A stretch of DNA of 64,000 nucleotides from an uncultured Ruminococcus sp. (GTDB lineage: Bacteria; Bacillota; Clostridia; Oscillospirales; Acutalibacteraceae), in the NCBI GenBank assembly GCA_902790475.1, contig CADASG010000007.1:1-64000 (forward strand). Reading direction: 5' to 3'. The translations under genes and the position numbers were made by a program. The notes under the pieces are model-generated. The model searched no databases, was not told where the DNA came from, and was given only the letters and a program-made list of their open reading frames with translations. Shown here in pieces: positions 7,684 to 16,320 of the stretch; positions within the stretch are counted from its first letter, which is position 1; each line of letters starts with the position of its first letter.

Positions 7684-10111
7684 CGCCTTTGTCGTTAGGA
7701 CGGCGGTGGAGCGCGCCGCATATTCCTTTGACAAATGCTTTGATTACGCCGTTCCCGAGCCGCTTCGTTCGCAGTGCGCGGCAGGCAAGCGTGTGCTGGT
7801 GCCGTTCGGCAGAGGCAACACGCGCCGAATGGGTATCATCACCGAAATCTCAGAATCGAACAATGATTCTTTAAAAGAAATAATAGCCGTGCTGGACAAG
7901 GAGCCCGTGCTCACCCCCGAGCTGCTCAGAGTCGCCGTTTTTATGAAGGAGCATTATTTTTGCACCTTGTACGACGCTGTGAAAACCATGCTCCCTGCCG
8001 GCATCAATTACAAGGTCACCACGGTTTACGGAGTGAAAGGCTCCGACGAGGATCTTGAGCTCAGCGGCGAGGAGCAGCGGCTGTACGATTATCTGCATAA
8101 AAAACGCAGGGCGGTCAGGCTCGAAAAGCTGCTGGACGATTTTGGCTTGTCAGACAGCCGCCTGCCCGACGCTATGGTTGAGAAGGGGCTTCTATATAAG
8201 TCAGACGAGGCGTTTCGGCGCGTAAGCGACGCGGTGATGAAAATGGCTGCGATCCCACCGGAGGTCGATATTTCCTCAGCCAAGCTGACCGATAAACAGC
8301 GCAGCGTGCTGGAGCTTGTAGCCGCAGGCGGCGCGGCTTCCGTCAAGGAGATACGCTACTTCACGGGCGTGTCCGCGTCAGTGATAGATACGCTCTATCA
8401 AAGAGGCCTGCTGTATTTCTTTGACGAAGAGGTGTTTCGGATCGACAGCCGTCACTCCGACGAGACTCTTCCGCCGCTGACGCTCTCGCCGGAGCAGCAG
8501 AAAGCGTGCGATAATCTTTACCTCGACTATAAAGACGAAAAGCCGCGCGTCGGCTTGCTCTACGGCGTGACGGGCTCGGGCAAAACCAGCGTGTTTATCA
8601 AGCTTATTGAGCGCGTGCTCGGCGACGGCAGGGGCGTTATAGTGATGGTTCCCGAGATCTCGCTTACGCCGCAGTTCGTTTCTCAGTTTTCAAAACGCTT
8701 CGGCGACAAGATCGCCGTGTTCCACAGCGCGCTGTCACTGGGAGAGAGGCTTGACGAGTATAAGCGCGTCAAAAAGGGCTTGGCTCAGATTGTCATAGGA
8801 ACCAGGAGCGCGGTGTTCGCGCCCTTTGACAGCCTGGGACTGATCATAATGGATGAGGAGCAGGAGTACAGCTACAAGTCCGAGAACAATCCGCGCTACC
8901 ACGCGAGGGAGATAGCGATGTTCCGCACGGCTCAGCAGGGCGGACTGCTTGTTCTCAGCTCAGCCACTCCGAGCGTTGAAACCTACTACTACGCCGAATC
9001 GGGGCGTTATTCGCTCAACGTGCTCCCGAACCGCTACGGCGCGGCGGTGCTGCCTGAGGTGATCACCGCCGACATGAATCTGGAAACTCAAAACGGCAAC
9101 ACCTCGGGCTTTTCCGATGTGCTGCTGCAAAACATAGAATACAATTTGGAGCACGGGCGGCAGAGCATATTGCTGCTAAACCGCAGGGGGCATAATTCCT
9201 TCGTCACCTGTTCGTTTTGCGGCGAAGCGATAAGCTGTCCCAACTGTTCCATTTCTCTCACCTACCACAGCCGAAACAATCGGCTTATGTGTCACTACTG
9301 CGGCTACTCCACTCCGTTTCGCGGAGAATGTCCCACCTGCCGCAGCCACTCGCTGCGCTTAGGCGGCACAGGCACGCAGAAAATAGAGGAGGAGCTTGCG
9401 CGGCTTTTTCCCGAGGCGCGCATACTGCGCATGGACGCCGACGCCGCAGGCTCAAAGAGCTCCTACGAGCGAATGATAACCGCTTTTTCCAACGGCGAAT
9501 ACGATATTTTGGTCGGCACTCAGATGGTCGCGAAGGGGCTTGATTTTCCAAACGTCACTCTGGTGGGCGTGCTCAACACCGACCGTGTGCTCTACTCCGA
9601 CGATTACCGCAGCTATGAACGCGCGTTCTCGCTGCTCACTCAGGTCGTGGGCAGAAGCGGAAGGGGAGAGGAAAAGGGCATGGCGGTCATCCAGACCTAC
9701 ACGCCCGACAACCTTATCATCGCGATGGCGGCAAATCAGGATTATCTTCGTTTTTACAACACCGAGATACGCGTTAGGGAAGCGATGCTCTATCCGCCGT
9801 TTGCGGATATTTGCCTGATCGGTTTTGTCGGAGACAATCAAATGCTGACTCTCGAGGCGGCAAAAGGCTTTTTAAAGGAATTCGTGCAGGAGGCACGGCA
9901 AAACTACCCCGCGCTTCCGCTGCGTATTTTGGGTCCGTCGCCTGCCACCGTGGTAAAGGTGAGCAATAAATTCAGGTATAAGCTGATAATAAAATGTAAA
10001 AACAACCGTTCGTTCCGCTCGCTGCTGTCCGCGGTACTGATACGCTTCGGAAATGACCGAGCTTACTCAAGGGTCACCGCTTATGCGGATATGAACGCTC
10101 TGACTTGTTAA
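7676..10111 (+). CDS. priA: Primosomal protein N' (replication restart helicase PriA)
   Basis: 811 aa. A 3'-5' DNA helicase that reloads the replisome at stalled forks. Seen: N-terminal DNA-binding region; Walker A GVTGSGKTSVF near 299; Walker B MDEEQEYSYKSE near 392, where the usual DEEH reads DEEQ; eight cysteines of two zinc sites around 512-558 (CSFCGEAISCPNC, CHYCG, CPTC); and the C-terminal helicase motifs GTQMVAKGLDFPNV and VGRSGRG. The start at 7676 overlaps rpoZ. In Bacillus coaBC lies between rpoZ and priA; it is absent here. Confidence 0.95.
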   Translation: MNNAFVVRTAVERAAYSFDKCFDYAVPEPLRSQCAAGKRVLVPFGRGNTRRMGIITEISESNNDSLKEIIAVLDKEPVLTPELLRVAVFMKEHYFCTLYDAVKTMLPAGINYKVTTVYGVKGSDEDLELSGEEQRLYDYLHKKRRAVRLEKLLDDFGLSDSRLPDAMVEKGLLYKSDEAFRRVSDAVMKMAAIPPEVDISSAKLTDKQRSVLELVAAGGAASVKEIRYFTGVSASVIDTLYQRGLLYFFDEEVFRIDSRHSDETLPPLTLSPEQQKACDNLYLDYKDEKPRVGLLYGVTGSGKTSVFIKLIERVLGDGRGVIVMVPEISLTPQFVSQFSKRFGDKIAVFHSALSLGERLDEYKRVKKGLAQIVIGTRSAVFAPFDSLGLIIMDEEQEYSYKSENNPRYHAREIAMFRTAQQGGLLVLSSATPSVETYYYAESGRYSLNVLPNRYGAAVLPEVITADMNLETQNGNTSGFSDVLLQNIEYNLEHGRQSILLLNRRGHNSFVTCSFCGEAISCPNCSISLTYHSRNNRLMCHYCGYSTPFRGECPTCRSHSLRLGGTGTQKIEEELARLFPEARILRMDADAAGSKSSYERMITAFSNGEYDILVGTQMVAKGLDFPNVTLVGVLNTDRVLYSDDYRSYERAFSLLTQVVGRSGRGEEKGMAVIQTYTPDNLIIAMAANQDYLRFYNTEIRVREAMLYPPFADICLIGFVGDNQMLTLEAAKGFLKEFVQEARQNYPALPLRILGPSPATVVKVSNKFRYKLIIKCKNNRSFRSLLSAVLIRFGNDRAYSRVTAYADMNALTC

Positions 10112-10123
10112 GGAAGATTGAAT

Positions 10124-10603
10124 ATGGCATTAAGAAATATTGTTAAGGAAGGCGACGACATTCTCAACAAAAAATGCCGTCCCGTTACAAAATTCGACAA
10201 AAAGCTCGCCGTGCTCCTTGAGGACATGGCGGAAACCATGCGCAAAGCCAACGGCGTCGGTCTTGCAGCGCCGCAGGTAGGCATACTCCGGCGCGTCGTC
10301 GTTGTCGATATCGGCGAGGGTTTGATCGAGCTTGTCAACCCCAAGATCATCGCGTTCAGCGGTGAGCAGACAGGCAACGAGGGCTGCCTGTCCTTCCCGG
10401 GACAGTGGGGAGTCGTGACGCGTCCCGATTACGTCAAGCTCAAGGCGCAGGATCGCAACGGTGAGGAATTCACCATTGAGGGCAAAGAGCTGCTTGCGCG
10501 CGCTTTTTGCCACGAGCTTGACCATTTGGAGGGCGTTGTGTTCAAAAACATCGCCGAGCACATGCTGACTCCCGAGGAGATCGACGAGATGAATAAAGAG
10601 TGA
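10124..10603 (+). CDS. def: Peptide deformylase
   Basis: 159 aa metalloenzyme removing the formyl group from nascent N-terminal methionine. All three motifs are present: GVGLAAPQVG (about 44-53), EGCLSFPG (about 86-93, metal-binding Cys) and HELDHLEG (about 130-137, two metal His and catalytic Glu). I chose ATG 10124: AGGAAG at 10111-10116 is 7 bases away, whereas a TTG six bases earlier is too close to it. It follows priA by 12 bases and works in the same cycle as fmt downstream. Confidence 0.96.
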   Translation: MALRNIVKEGDDILNKKCRPVTKFDKKLAVLLEDMAETMRKANGVGLAAPQVGILRRVVVVDIGEGLIELVNPKIIAFSGEQTGNEGCLSFPGQWGVVTRPDYVKLKAQDRNGEEFTIEGKELLARAFCHELDHLEGVVFKNIAEHMLTPEEIDEMNKE

Positions 10604-10668
10604 TGTGCTGCGCGTTTTAGGAAAAAAACAGTCGCTAATGACTTATTAGCTGCATGGGAGGTTTTGGC

Positions 10669-11508
10669 ATGAGAAAAGAAATCAGGAAAAAAATTGAATT
10701 TGAACAGGTGCTTTCATCTGCTATAAAACTTCCGATGGTGCATATAGGCAGAGAGAAATTTTTGCGCACGGAATTACAGAAGTACTGCGAGGATGAGACA
10801 GTAGAAGAAGCCATAAGGTATAATCCGGCGTATGCAGGGATCTCTCCAAAGACTATAGATAAGATCGCGAATAATTGTATCGTTTTTGAAGCGGCAAAAG
10901 TCAGCGCTATTTCATTTGCGGCAGGCATTCCCGGCGGATTTGCAATGGTCGGCACCATCCCTGCTGATTTTGTACAGTATTTTGCGCATATACTGAGGAT
11001 CATGCAAAAGCTGTGTTACCTATATGGCTGGCAGGAATTGATCGGCGAAAACAATACGGTCGATGACGGAACCAAAAACCTGCTGATCCTGTTTACCGGC
11101 GTTATGTTCGGAATAGAGTCCGCGGTCAAGGCAGTATCCAAGATCAGCTTAAAGATGAGTATTAAAGCGGCTAAAACGCTTCCTCAAAAGGCTTTGACAA
11201 AGGGAGTTATTTACCCGATCGCAAAAAAGGTGGCGTCTGTCATCGGAGCTAAAATGACCGAAGAGGTCTTTGCGAAAGGTGTTGCCAAAGTTATCCCCGT
11301 TGTGGGAGGATTTGTTTCCGGAGGGCTGACCTTTGCGTCCTACAAGCCGATGGCGAAGAAGCTGAAAAAATATCTTTCGGAATTAAAAACTGCGGACCCG
11401 GAATACTATCAAAACATGAGGAAAAAAACGGGCTCCGAATATTCCGAATATATTGAAGCAGAGTTCGTCGATACCGATGATACGGTGATCCAAGACGACT
11501 TTATTTGA
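10669..11508 (+). CDS. EcsC-like membrane-associated protein
   Basis: 279 aa. Start is ATG 10669 with GGGAGG 7 bases upstream; an ATG at 10654 lies before the ribosome binding site. The segment FAAGIPGGFAMVGTIPADF followed by YFAHILRIMQKLCYLYGW resembles EcsC family proteins, with further hydrophobic stretches near 205-230. EcsC is encoded with an ABC exporter in Bacillus, but no exporter is nearby here. This gene interrupts the usual def-fmt pair and looks like a lineage-specific insertion into the operon. Biochemical role is unknown. The acidic tail (EAEFVDTDDTV) is cytoplasmic by inference. Confidence 0.6.
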   Translation: MRKEIRKKIEFEQVLSSAIKLPMVHIGREKFLRTELQKYCEDETVEEAIRYNPAYAGISPKTIDKIANNCIVFEAAKVSAISFAAGIPGGFAMVGTIPADFVQYFAHILRIMQKLCYLYGWQELIGENNTVDDGTKNLLILFTGVMFGIESAVKAVSKISLKMSIKAAKTLPQKALTKGVIYPIAKKVASVIGAKMTEEVFAKGVAKVIPVVGGFVSGGLTFASYKPMAKKLKKYLSELKTADPEYYQNMRKKTGSEYSEYIEAEFVDTDDTVIQDDFI

Positions 11509-11528
11509 TTTTAAAAAGAAGGTTTAAT

Positions 11529-12449
11529 ATGAACATTGTGTATATGGGTACTCCCGATTTTGCCGTACCCGCGCTTGAAGCGCTGGCTTCCGACCCTGCG
11601 CATACTGTTTTGGCGGTGTTTACGCAGCCCGACAAGCCGCGCGGAAGGAAAATGATCCTCACGCCGCCCGACGTTAAGGTGTGCGCGCAGAGGCTGAACA
11701 TACCCGTTTATCAGCCTGCTTCCATGAGGAGCGACGAGGCTTTTGAGCAGCTTGCCGCGCTGAAGCCCGACGTAATAGTGGTTGCGGCTTACGGACAGAT
11801 ACTGCCCAAATCCGTGCTCGATTTGCCCGTTTACGGCTGTGTGAATATCCACGGCTCGCTGCTGCCGAAATACCGCGGCGCGTCGCCGATACAGCAGGCA
11901 GTCCTGAACGGCGACAGGGTGACGGGAGTTACCACGATGCTGATGGACGTCGGACTTGACACGGGCGATATTCTGCTGACAAAGGAGACCGCCGTCGGCG
12001 AAAACGAAACCTCCGCCGAGCTGTTTGACAGGCTCTCGGTTTTGGGCGGCGAGCTTATCACGGAAACCCTTGACGCGCTTGAAAGCGGCACGGTCACTCC
12101 GAGAAAGCAGGACGAAGCGCTGGCGACTCACACCACCAAAATCGACAAATCCATGAGCCCGGTCGATTTTACCGCCACCGCGCAGGAGGTCCACAATCTG
12201 ATACGCGGCTTATACTCATGGCCGATGGCGACCATGACCGTCGGCGGAAAGCGCGTCAAGATACACAAAGCGCGTATGAGCGATAAAAGCGGCAGGGCAG
12301 GGGAGATACTCAGCGTAAAGCCGCTGATAATCGCCTGCTCAAAGGGCGCCGTAGAGATTTTGGAGCTGCAGCCCGAGGGAAAAAAGAAGATGACCGCCGA
12401 AGCCTTCGCCGCAGGCCATAAGCTTACCGTCGGCGAATCTGTTTTATAA
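11529..12449 (+). CDS. fmt: Methionyl-tRNA formyltransferase
   Basis: 306 aa. Transfers a formyl group from 10-formyl-tetrahydrofolate to initiator Met-tRNA. Begins MNIVYMGTPDFAVPALEAL, with the catalytic region NIHGSLLPKYRGASPIQ near 107-121 and MDVGLDTGDIL, all family hallmarks. ATG 11529 is preceded by AGAAGG. An upstream in-frame extension lacks support. The partner def lies just before the EcsC-like gene. Confidence 0.96.
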   Translation: MNIVYMGTPDFAVPALEALASDPAHTVLAVFTQPDKPRGRKMILTPPDVKVCAQRLNIPVYQPASMRSDEAFEQLAALKPDVIVVAAYGQILPKSVLDLPVYGCVNIHGSLLPKYRGASPIQQAVLNGDRVTGVTTMLMDVGLDTGDILLTKETAVGENETSAELFDRLSVLGGELITETLDALESGTVTPRKQDEALATHTTKIDKSMSPVDFTATAQEVHNLIRGLYSWPMATMTVGGKRVKIHKARMSDKSGRAGEILSVKPLIIACSKGAVEILELQPEGKKKMTAEAFAAGHKLTVGESVL

Positions 12450-12479
12450 CGTCTACAAATTAATAAAGGAAGGGATCAT

Positions 12480-13196
12480 ATGTATTATTTATACGGTTTT
12501 GACTGGACATATCTGGTGCTGATACTGCCCTGCGTACTGATTTCTGCATTTTGTCAGTTTAGGGTGAAATCAGCGTTTTCAAAATACAGCAAAGTACCCA
12601 ATTCTCGGAATATGACAGGCGCTCAGGCAGCGGAGTATGTGCTTCGTCACAACGGAGTGACAGGAGTGACGATCGAACACGTAGCAGGCAGCCTGACCGA
12701 CCATTTCGATCCGCGTTCCAACACCATTCGCCTGTCTGATACCGTCTACGGCTCCGCGTCGGTCGCCGCGGTCGGTGTTGCCGCTCACGAGGCAGGTCAC
12801 GCGGTTCAGCACGCTCAGCAGTATCTGCCGAACAAGATACGCAGCGCTATCCTGCCGATTGCGAATATCGGCTCCAAGCTGAGCTGGATCCTGATCGCCG
12901 TGGGCTTTATATTCGCTTTTCGCACGGACAGCAATATCGGACTGACCATTTTATATATCGGAATCGCCTTTTTCGCCGCTTCGGTGCTGTTCACCGTCGC
13001 CACCCTCCCCGTGGAGTTCGACGCGTCAAGAAGGGCGCTTCGGTGCTTCCGCGAGACCAATCTTTTGTCGGGTGATGAATACAGCGGCACGCGCAGTGTG
13101 CTTCGTGCTGCGGCAATGACCTATGTCGCTTCCGCGCTCACTGCAATTATGCAGCTCGTCAGACTGCTACTTATAGCAAACCGCCGCCGCGATTAA
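12480..13196 (+). CDS. Membrane zinc metallopeptidase (YugP/PF04298-type)
   Basis: 238 aa. An N-terminal membrane helix (about 5-25) is followed by the zinc motif HEAGHAVQHAQ at about 102-112; membrane helices lie near 135-180 and 210-230. VAAVGVAAHEAGHA and LPVEFDASRRAL are typical of the YugP-like family. Substrate unknown. Starts at ATG 12480 after AAGGAAGGG. In many Clostridia this gene lies between fmt and rsmB, as here. Confidence 0.85.
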   Translation: MYYLYGFDWTYLVLILPCVLISAFCQFRVKSAFSKYSKVPNSRNMTGAQAAEYVLRHNGVTGVTIEHVAGSLTDHFDPRSNTIRLSDTVYGSASVAAVGVAAHEAGHAVQHAQQYLPNKIRSAILPIANIGSKLSWILIAVGFIFAFRTDSNIGLTILYIGIAFFAASVLFTVATLPVEFDASRRALRCFRETNLLSGDEYSGTRSVLRAAAMTYVASALTAIMQLVRLLLIANRRRD

Positions 13197-13209
13197 TACG
13201 GGAGAAAAT

Positions 13210-14553
13210 ATGTCAAATCCAAGAAACGTCGCCTTGCAGGTGCTTATAAAAATCGAAAAGGACAAAGCCTATTCCAACCTCGCGCTCAACAGCGCTATCC
13301 GAGAAAATAAGCTCGGAGGTGTTGACAGCGCCTTTGTGTCGGCGCTGGTATACGGCGTGCTTGAGCGGCAGATATTGCTTGACTATATCATAAAGCAGTA
13401 CTCTAAAATTCCTTTAAGGAAAATTGAATTGAAAACAAAGCTCATCCTGCGCATGGGTATCTATCAGCTTTTATTCATGGACAAGGTGCCCGACAGCGCC
13501 GCGGTCAACGAAAGCGTAAACCTCGCTAAATCGCACCGCCTGCAAAAAAGCGCGGGCTTTATCAACGGCATCCTTCGCGGCATAACACGCAGCGATCCGC
13601 CTTATACGCTGCCCGATACGGACGATAAGCTTTACTGCCTGAGCGTTCGGTATTCGGTTCCGCAGGATATCATCAGGCTTTGGAAGAACGCCTACGGTGA
13701 AGCCAACATGCTCTCTCTGCTTGAAGGTCTGAGCGGCAGACCGCCCGTGTGCGCCCGGGTCAACACCCTGAAAACCGACGCGGAGTCGCTTAAACGCTGT
13801 CTGGAGGAAAAAGGCGTTGTGGTTGAGAGACACCCTGCGCTCCCCGACGCTCTGCTGCTGAGCAAAACGGGCGCGATCGAGAAGCTTGACGCTTACCGCA
13901 GGGGACTGTTCCATATTCAGGACGCTTCCTCTCAGCTCTGCGTCCGTGCGCTTGATCCCCGTCCGCGCGACGTGGTGCTGGACGTTTGTTCCGCTCCCGG
14001 AGGCAAGGCTGTGACGGCTGCGCAGTATATGAAGAATCGCGGAAAGATCTTTGCCTGCGACCTTTACGACCACAAGCTCAGGCTGATTAACTCCAACGCT
14101 CAGCGTTTAGGCGTGACAAATTTGGTGACGGTGAAGCGCGACGCGGCTTTGGCGGACAAACCGCTCCCCACGGCGGACAGGATACTCTGCGACGTTCCGT
14201 GCAGCGGCTTGGGACTCTTGTCACGCAAGCCCGAGATACGCTGCAAAAGCGACGCCGTTGACAACGATCTTCCCGAGCTTCAATACAGGATCCTCTGTCA
14301 GAGCGCAAAGCTGTTGGCTGTGGGAGGCAGGCTGATATACTCCACCTGCACGCTGAATCCCGCCGAGAACAACGAAAACACGGCGCGGTTTCTCAGGGAG
14401 CATCCCGAGTTTCGCGGAGTTCCGCTCGATCTGCCCGATTCGGTTCGGCGCGCCTTTGACGAGCGCGGGTATGAGATCACCCTCATGCCGCACACGGCGA
14501 ACACCGACGGCTTTTATATCGCCGCTGTGGAAAGGGTGAGGGCTGATGACTGA
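13210..14553 (+). CDS. rsmB: 16S rRNA m5C967 methyltransferase RsmB
   Basis: 447 aa. An N-terminal NusB-like RNA-binding domain (about 1-140) precedes the SAM-dependent methyltransferase. Motif I LDVCSAPGGKAVTAAQ lies near 257, the catalytic motif CDVPCSGLGLLSRKPEIR near 325-340, and YSTCTLNPAENN carries the second conserved Cys. GGGAGAA precedes the ATG. Its last 8 bases overlap rlmN, giving two rRNA methyltransferase genes in tandem. Confidence 0.95.
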   Translation: MSNPRNVALQVLIKIEKDKAYSNLALNSAIRENKLGGVDSAFVSALVYGVLERQILLDYIIKQYSKIPLRKIELKTKLILRMGIYQLLFMDKVPDSAAVNESVNLAKSHRLQKSAGFINGILRGITRSDPPYTLPDTDDKLYCLSVRYSVPQDIIRLWKNAYGEANMLSLLEGLSGRPPVCARVNTLKTDAESLKRCLEEKGVVVERHPALPDALLLSKTGAIEKLDAYRRGLFHIQDASSQLCVRALDPRPRDVVLDVCSAPGGKAVTAAQYMKNRGKIFACDLYDHKLRLINSNAQRLGVTNLVTVKRDAALADKPLPTADRILCDVPCSGLGLLSRKPEIRCKSDAVDNDLPELQYRILCQSAKLLAVGGRLIYSTCTLNPAENNENTARFLREHPEFRGVPLDLPDSVRRAFDERGYEITLMPHTANTDGFYIAAVERVRADD

Positions 14554-15580
14554 CATCAAGAGCCTGACCCCCGACGAGCTGCGGACGCAGCTCACCGGCG
14601 CGGGCTTTCCGAAATTCCGCGCGGAGCAGGTCGGCGGCTGGCTGCAAAAGGGCGTGACCGAATTCGGTCAGATGAAAAATATTTCGGGCGAATTAAGACA
14701 ATTTTTGGAATCAAGATATTACATTTCTGTTGCAACTATTGAAAAAAAGTTAGTTTCAAGGTATGATAAAACAGTGAAGTACCTTTTTTCGCTCAACGAC
14801 GGCGAATGTGTGGAAGCTGTTATCATGCACTACAAACACGGCGTTTCAATGTGCATTTCCACACAGGTAGGCTGCAAAATGGGCTGCACCTTCTGCGCAA
14901 CGGGCAAAAGCGGTTTTTCACGCGACCTTGCCCCGTCCGAGATGCTTGCGCAGATAGAAGCCGCACAGCGTGACTTAAAGCTGCGCGTGGCTAACGTCGT
15001 GCTCATGGGCATGGGCGAGCCGCTCGATAATTTTGACAATGTGCTCCGCTTTATAGAGCTTGTCACCTCCCCTCAGGGGCTGAATATCGGCGCGCGGCAC
15101 ATCACCCTGTCAACCTGCGGCATCGTTCCCAAAATATACGAGCTTGCGCAGCGGAAGCTTCCGATCAATTTGGCGGTATCCCTGCACGCGCCCAACGACG
15201 GGATACGCGTGCGCACCATGCCGGTAGCGAAGGCGTATCCGATGGACGTTCTGCTCAAAGCGTGCCGCGATTACTTTGCCGCGACAGGCAGGCGCGTTAC
15301 CTTTGAGTACGCGATGATAAGCGGCGTAAACGACAGCGACGCGCACGCGCGCGAGCTTGCCGAAAAGCTCGGCGGGATGCAGTGCCACGTCAACCTTATC
15401 CCCGTGAATTCCGTAGAGGGCACGGGTTATAAAAAAAGCGATCTGCAAAGGCAGCAAGCCTTTGTTAATATACTGACCGCGCGCGGTATCGCCGCTACCG
15501 TCAGGCGAACGCTCGGCAGCGACATCAACGCTTCCTGCGGTCAGCTCAAACGAAACCAATTAAAAGAAGGAGGAAAATAA
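14546..15580 (+). CDS. rlmN: Dual-specificity 23S rRNA/tRNA m2A methyltransferase RlmN
   Basis: 344 aa radical-SAM enzyme that methylates A2503 of 23S rRNA and A37 of some tRNAs. The iron-sulfur motif CKMGCTFCATGKSGF (Cys near 110, 114, 117) follows QVGC. VNLIPVNSVEGTGY and the C-terminal SDINASCGQL, with the conserved cysteine, complete the active site. ATG 14546 overlaps the end of rsmB. Confidence 0.96.
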   Translation: MTDIKSLTPDELRTQLTGAGFPKFRAEQVGGWLQKGVTEFGQMKNISGELRQFLESRYYISVATIEKKLVSRYDKTVKYLFSLNDGECVEAVIMHYKHGVSMCISTQVGCKMGCTFCATGKSGFSRDLAPSEMLAQIEAAQRDLKLRVANVVLMGMGEPLDNFDNVLRFIELVTSPQGLNIGARHITLSTCGIVPKIYELAQRKLPINLAVSLHAPNDGIRVRTMPVAKAYPMDVLLKACRDYFAATGRRVTFEYAMISGVNDSDAHARELAEKLGGMQCHVNLIPVNSVEGTGYKKSDLQRQQAFVNILTARGIAATVRRTLGSDINASCGQLKRNQLKEGGK

Positions 15581-15581
15581 C

Positions 15582-16307
15582 TTGGAAGTATTCAGTAAAA
15601 GCGACGTCGGCTTAGTAAGAAGCCAGAATCAGGACGACTTTCGCTTCGGAGTTATTTCTCCCAGCTGCGCGTGGGCAGTTGTGTGCGACGGCATGGGGGG
15701 CGCGAACGGCGGCAATATCGCCAGCGCAACTGCCGTGGACTATATCAGCACCAAGATCACCGATCTTTACAAGGACGACATGACAAAGGAGCAGATAGGC
15801 GAGCTGATGGCGGAGATCGTTGTAAACGCCAACATCAAGATATTTGAGCTTGCCTGCAACGACGTTTCGCTTGCGGGCATGGGCACTACCTGCGAGTTTG
15901 TGTTTGTCAAGGATACCACGGTGCATGTGGTGCATGTGGGCGACAGCCGCACCTACTCGATTCGCGGCGGCAAGATCAAGCAGCTCACCGAGGATCACTC
16001 GGTGGTGCAGGAGATGGTGCGCCGCGGAGAGCTGACCTATGAACAGGCGCAGCGGCACCCCAACAAGAACTTTATCACCCGCGCGCTGGGCATCAAGCCC
16101 TCCGTGCGTCTGGATTATATCGAGGCGAACTTTGTCTACGGCGACGTGCTGCTGATTTGCACCGACGGTCTTTCAAATCATGTCAACACGGGTCAAATGG
16201 TCAAAATATGCCACGAAAACCGCGGCGACAGCCTGATAAACAAGCTCGTTGACGCGGCAAAAAAGGACGGCGGCTCCGATAATATCACCGCCACCGTAAT
16301 TTACTGA
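15582..16307 (+). CDS. prpC: PP2C-type Ser/Thr phosphatase (PrpC/Stp)
   Basis: 241 aa metal-dependent phosphatase that reverses PrkC phosphorylation. PP2C motifs: SDVGLVRSQNQDDF at the N-terminus, VVCDGMGGANGG near 32-44, HVGDSRTY near 119, LTEDHS, RALG and the C-terminal DNITATVI. Starts at TTG 15582, with AAGGAGG 8 bases upstream. It lies 13 bases before the kinase gene, the standard arrangement of this regulatory pair. Confidence 0.95.
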   Translation: MEVFSKSDVGLVRSQNQDDFRFGVISPSCAWAVVCDGMGGANGGNIASATAVDYISTKITDLYKDDMTKEQIGELMAEIVVNANIKIFELACNDVSLAGMGTTCEFVFVKDTTVHVVHVGDSRTYSIRGGKIKQLTEDHSVVQEMVRRGELTYEQAQRHPNKNFITRALGIKPSVRLDYIEANFVYGDVLLICTDGLSNHVNTGQMVKICHENRGDSLINKLVDAAKKDGGSDNITATVIY

Positions 16308-16320
16308 GAGGAGTGCTTTC

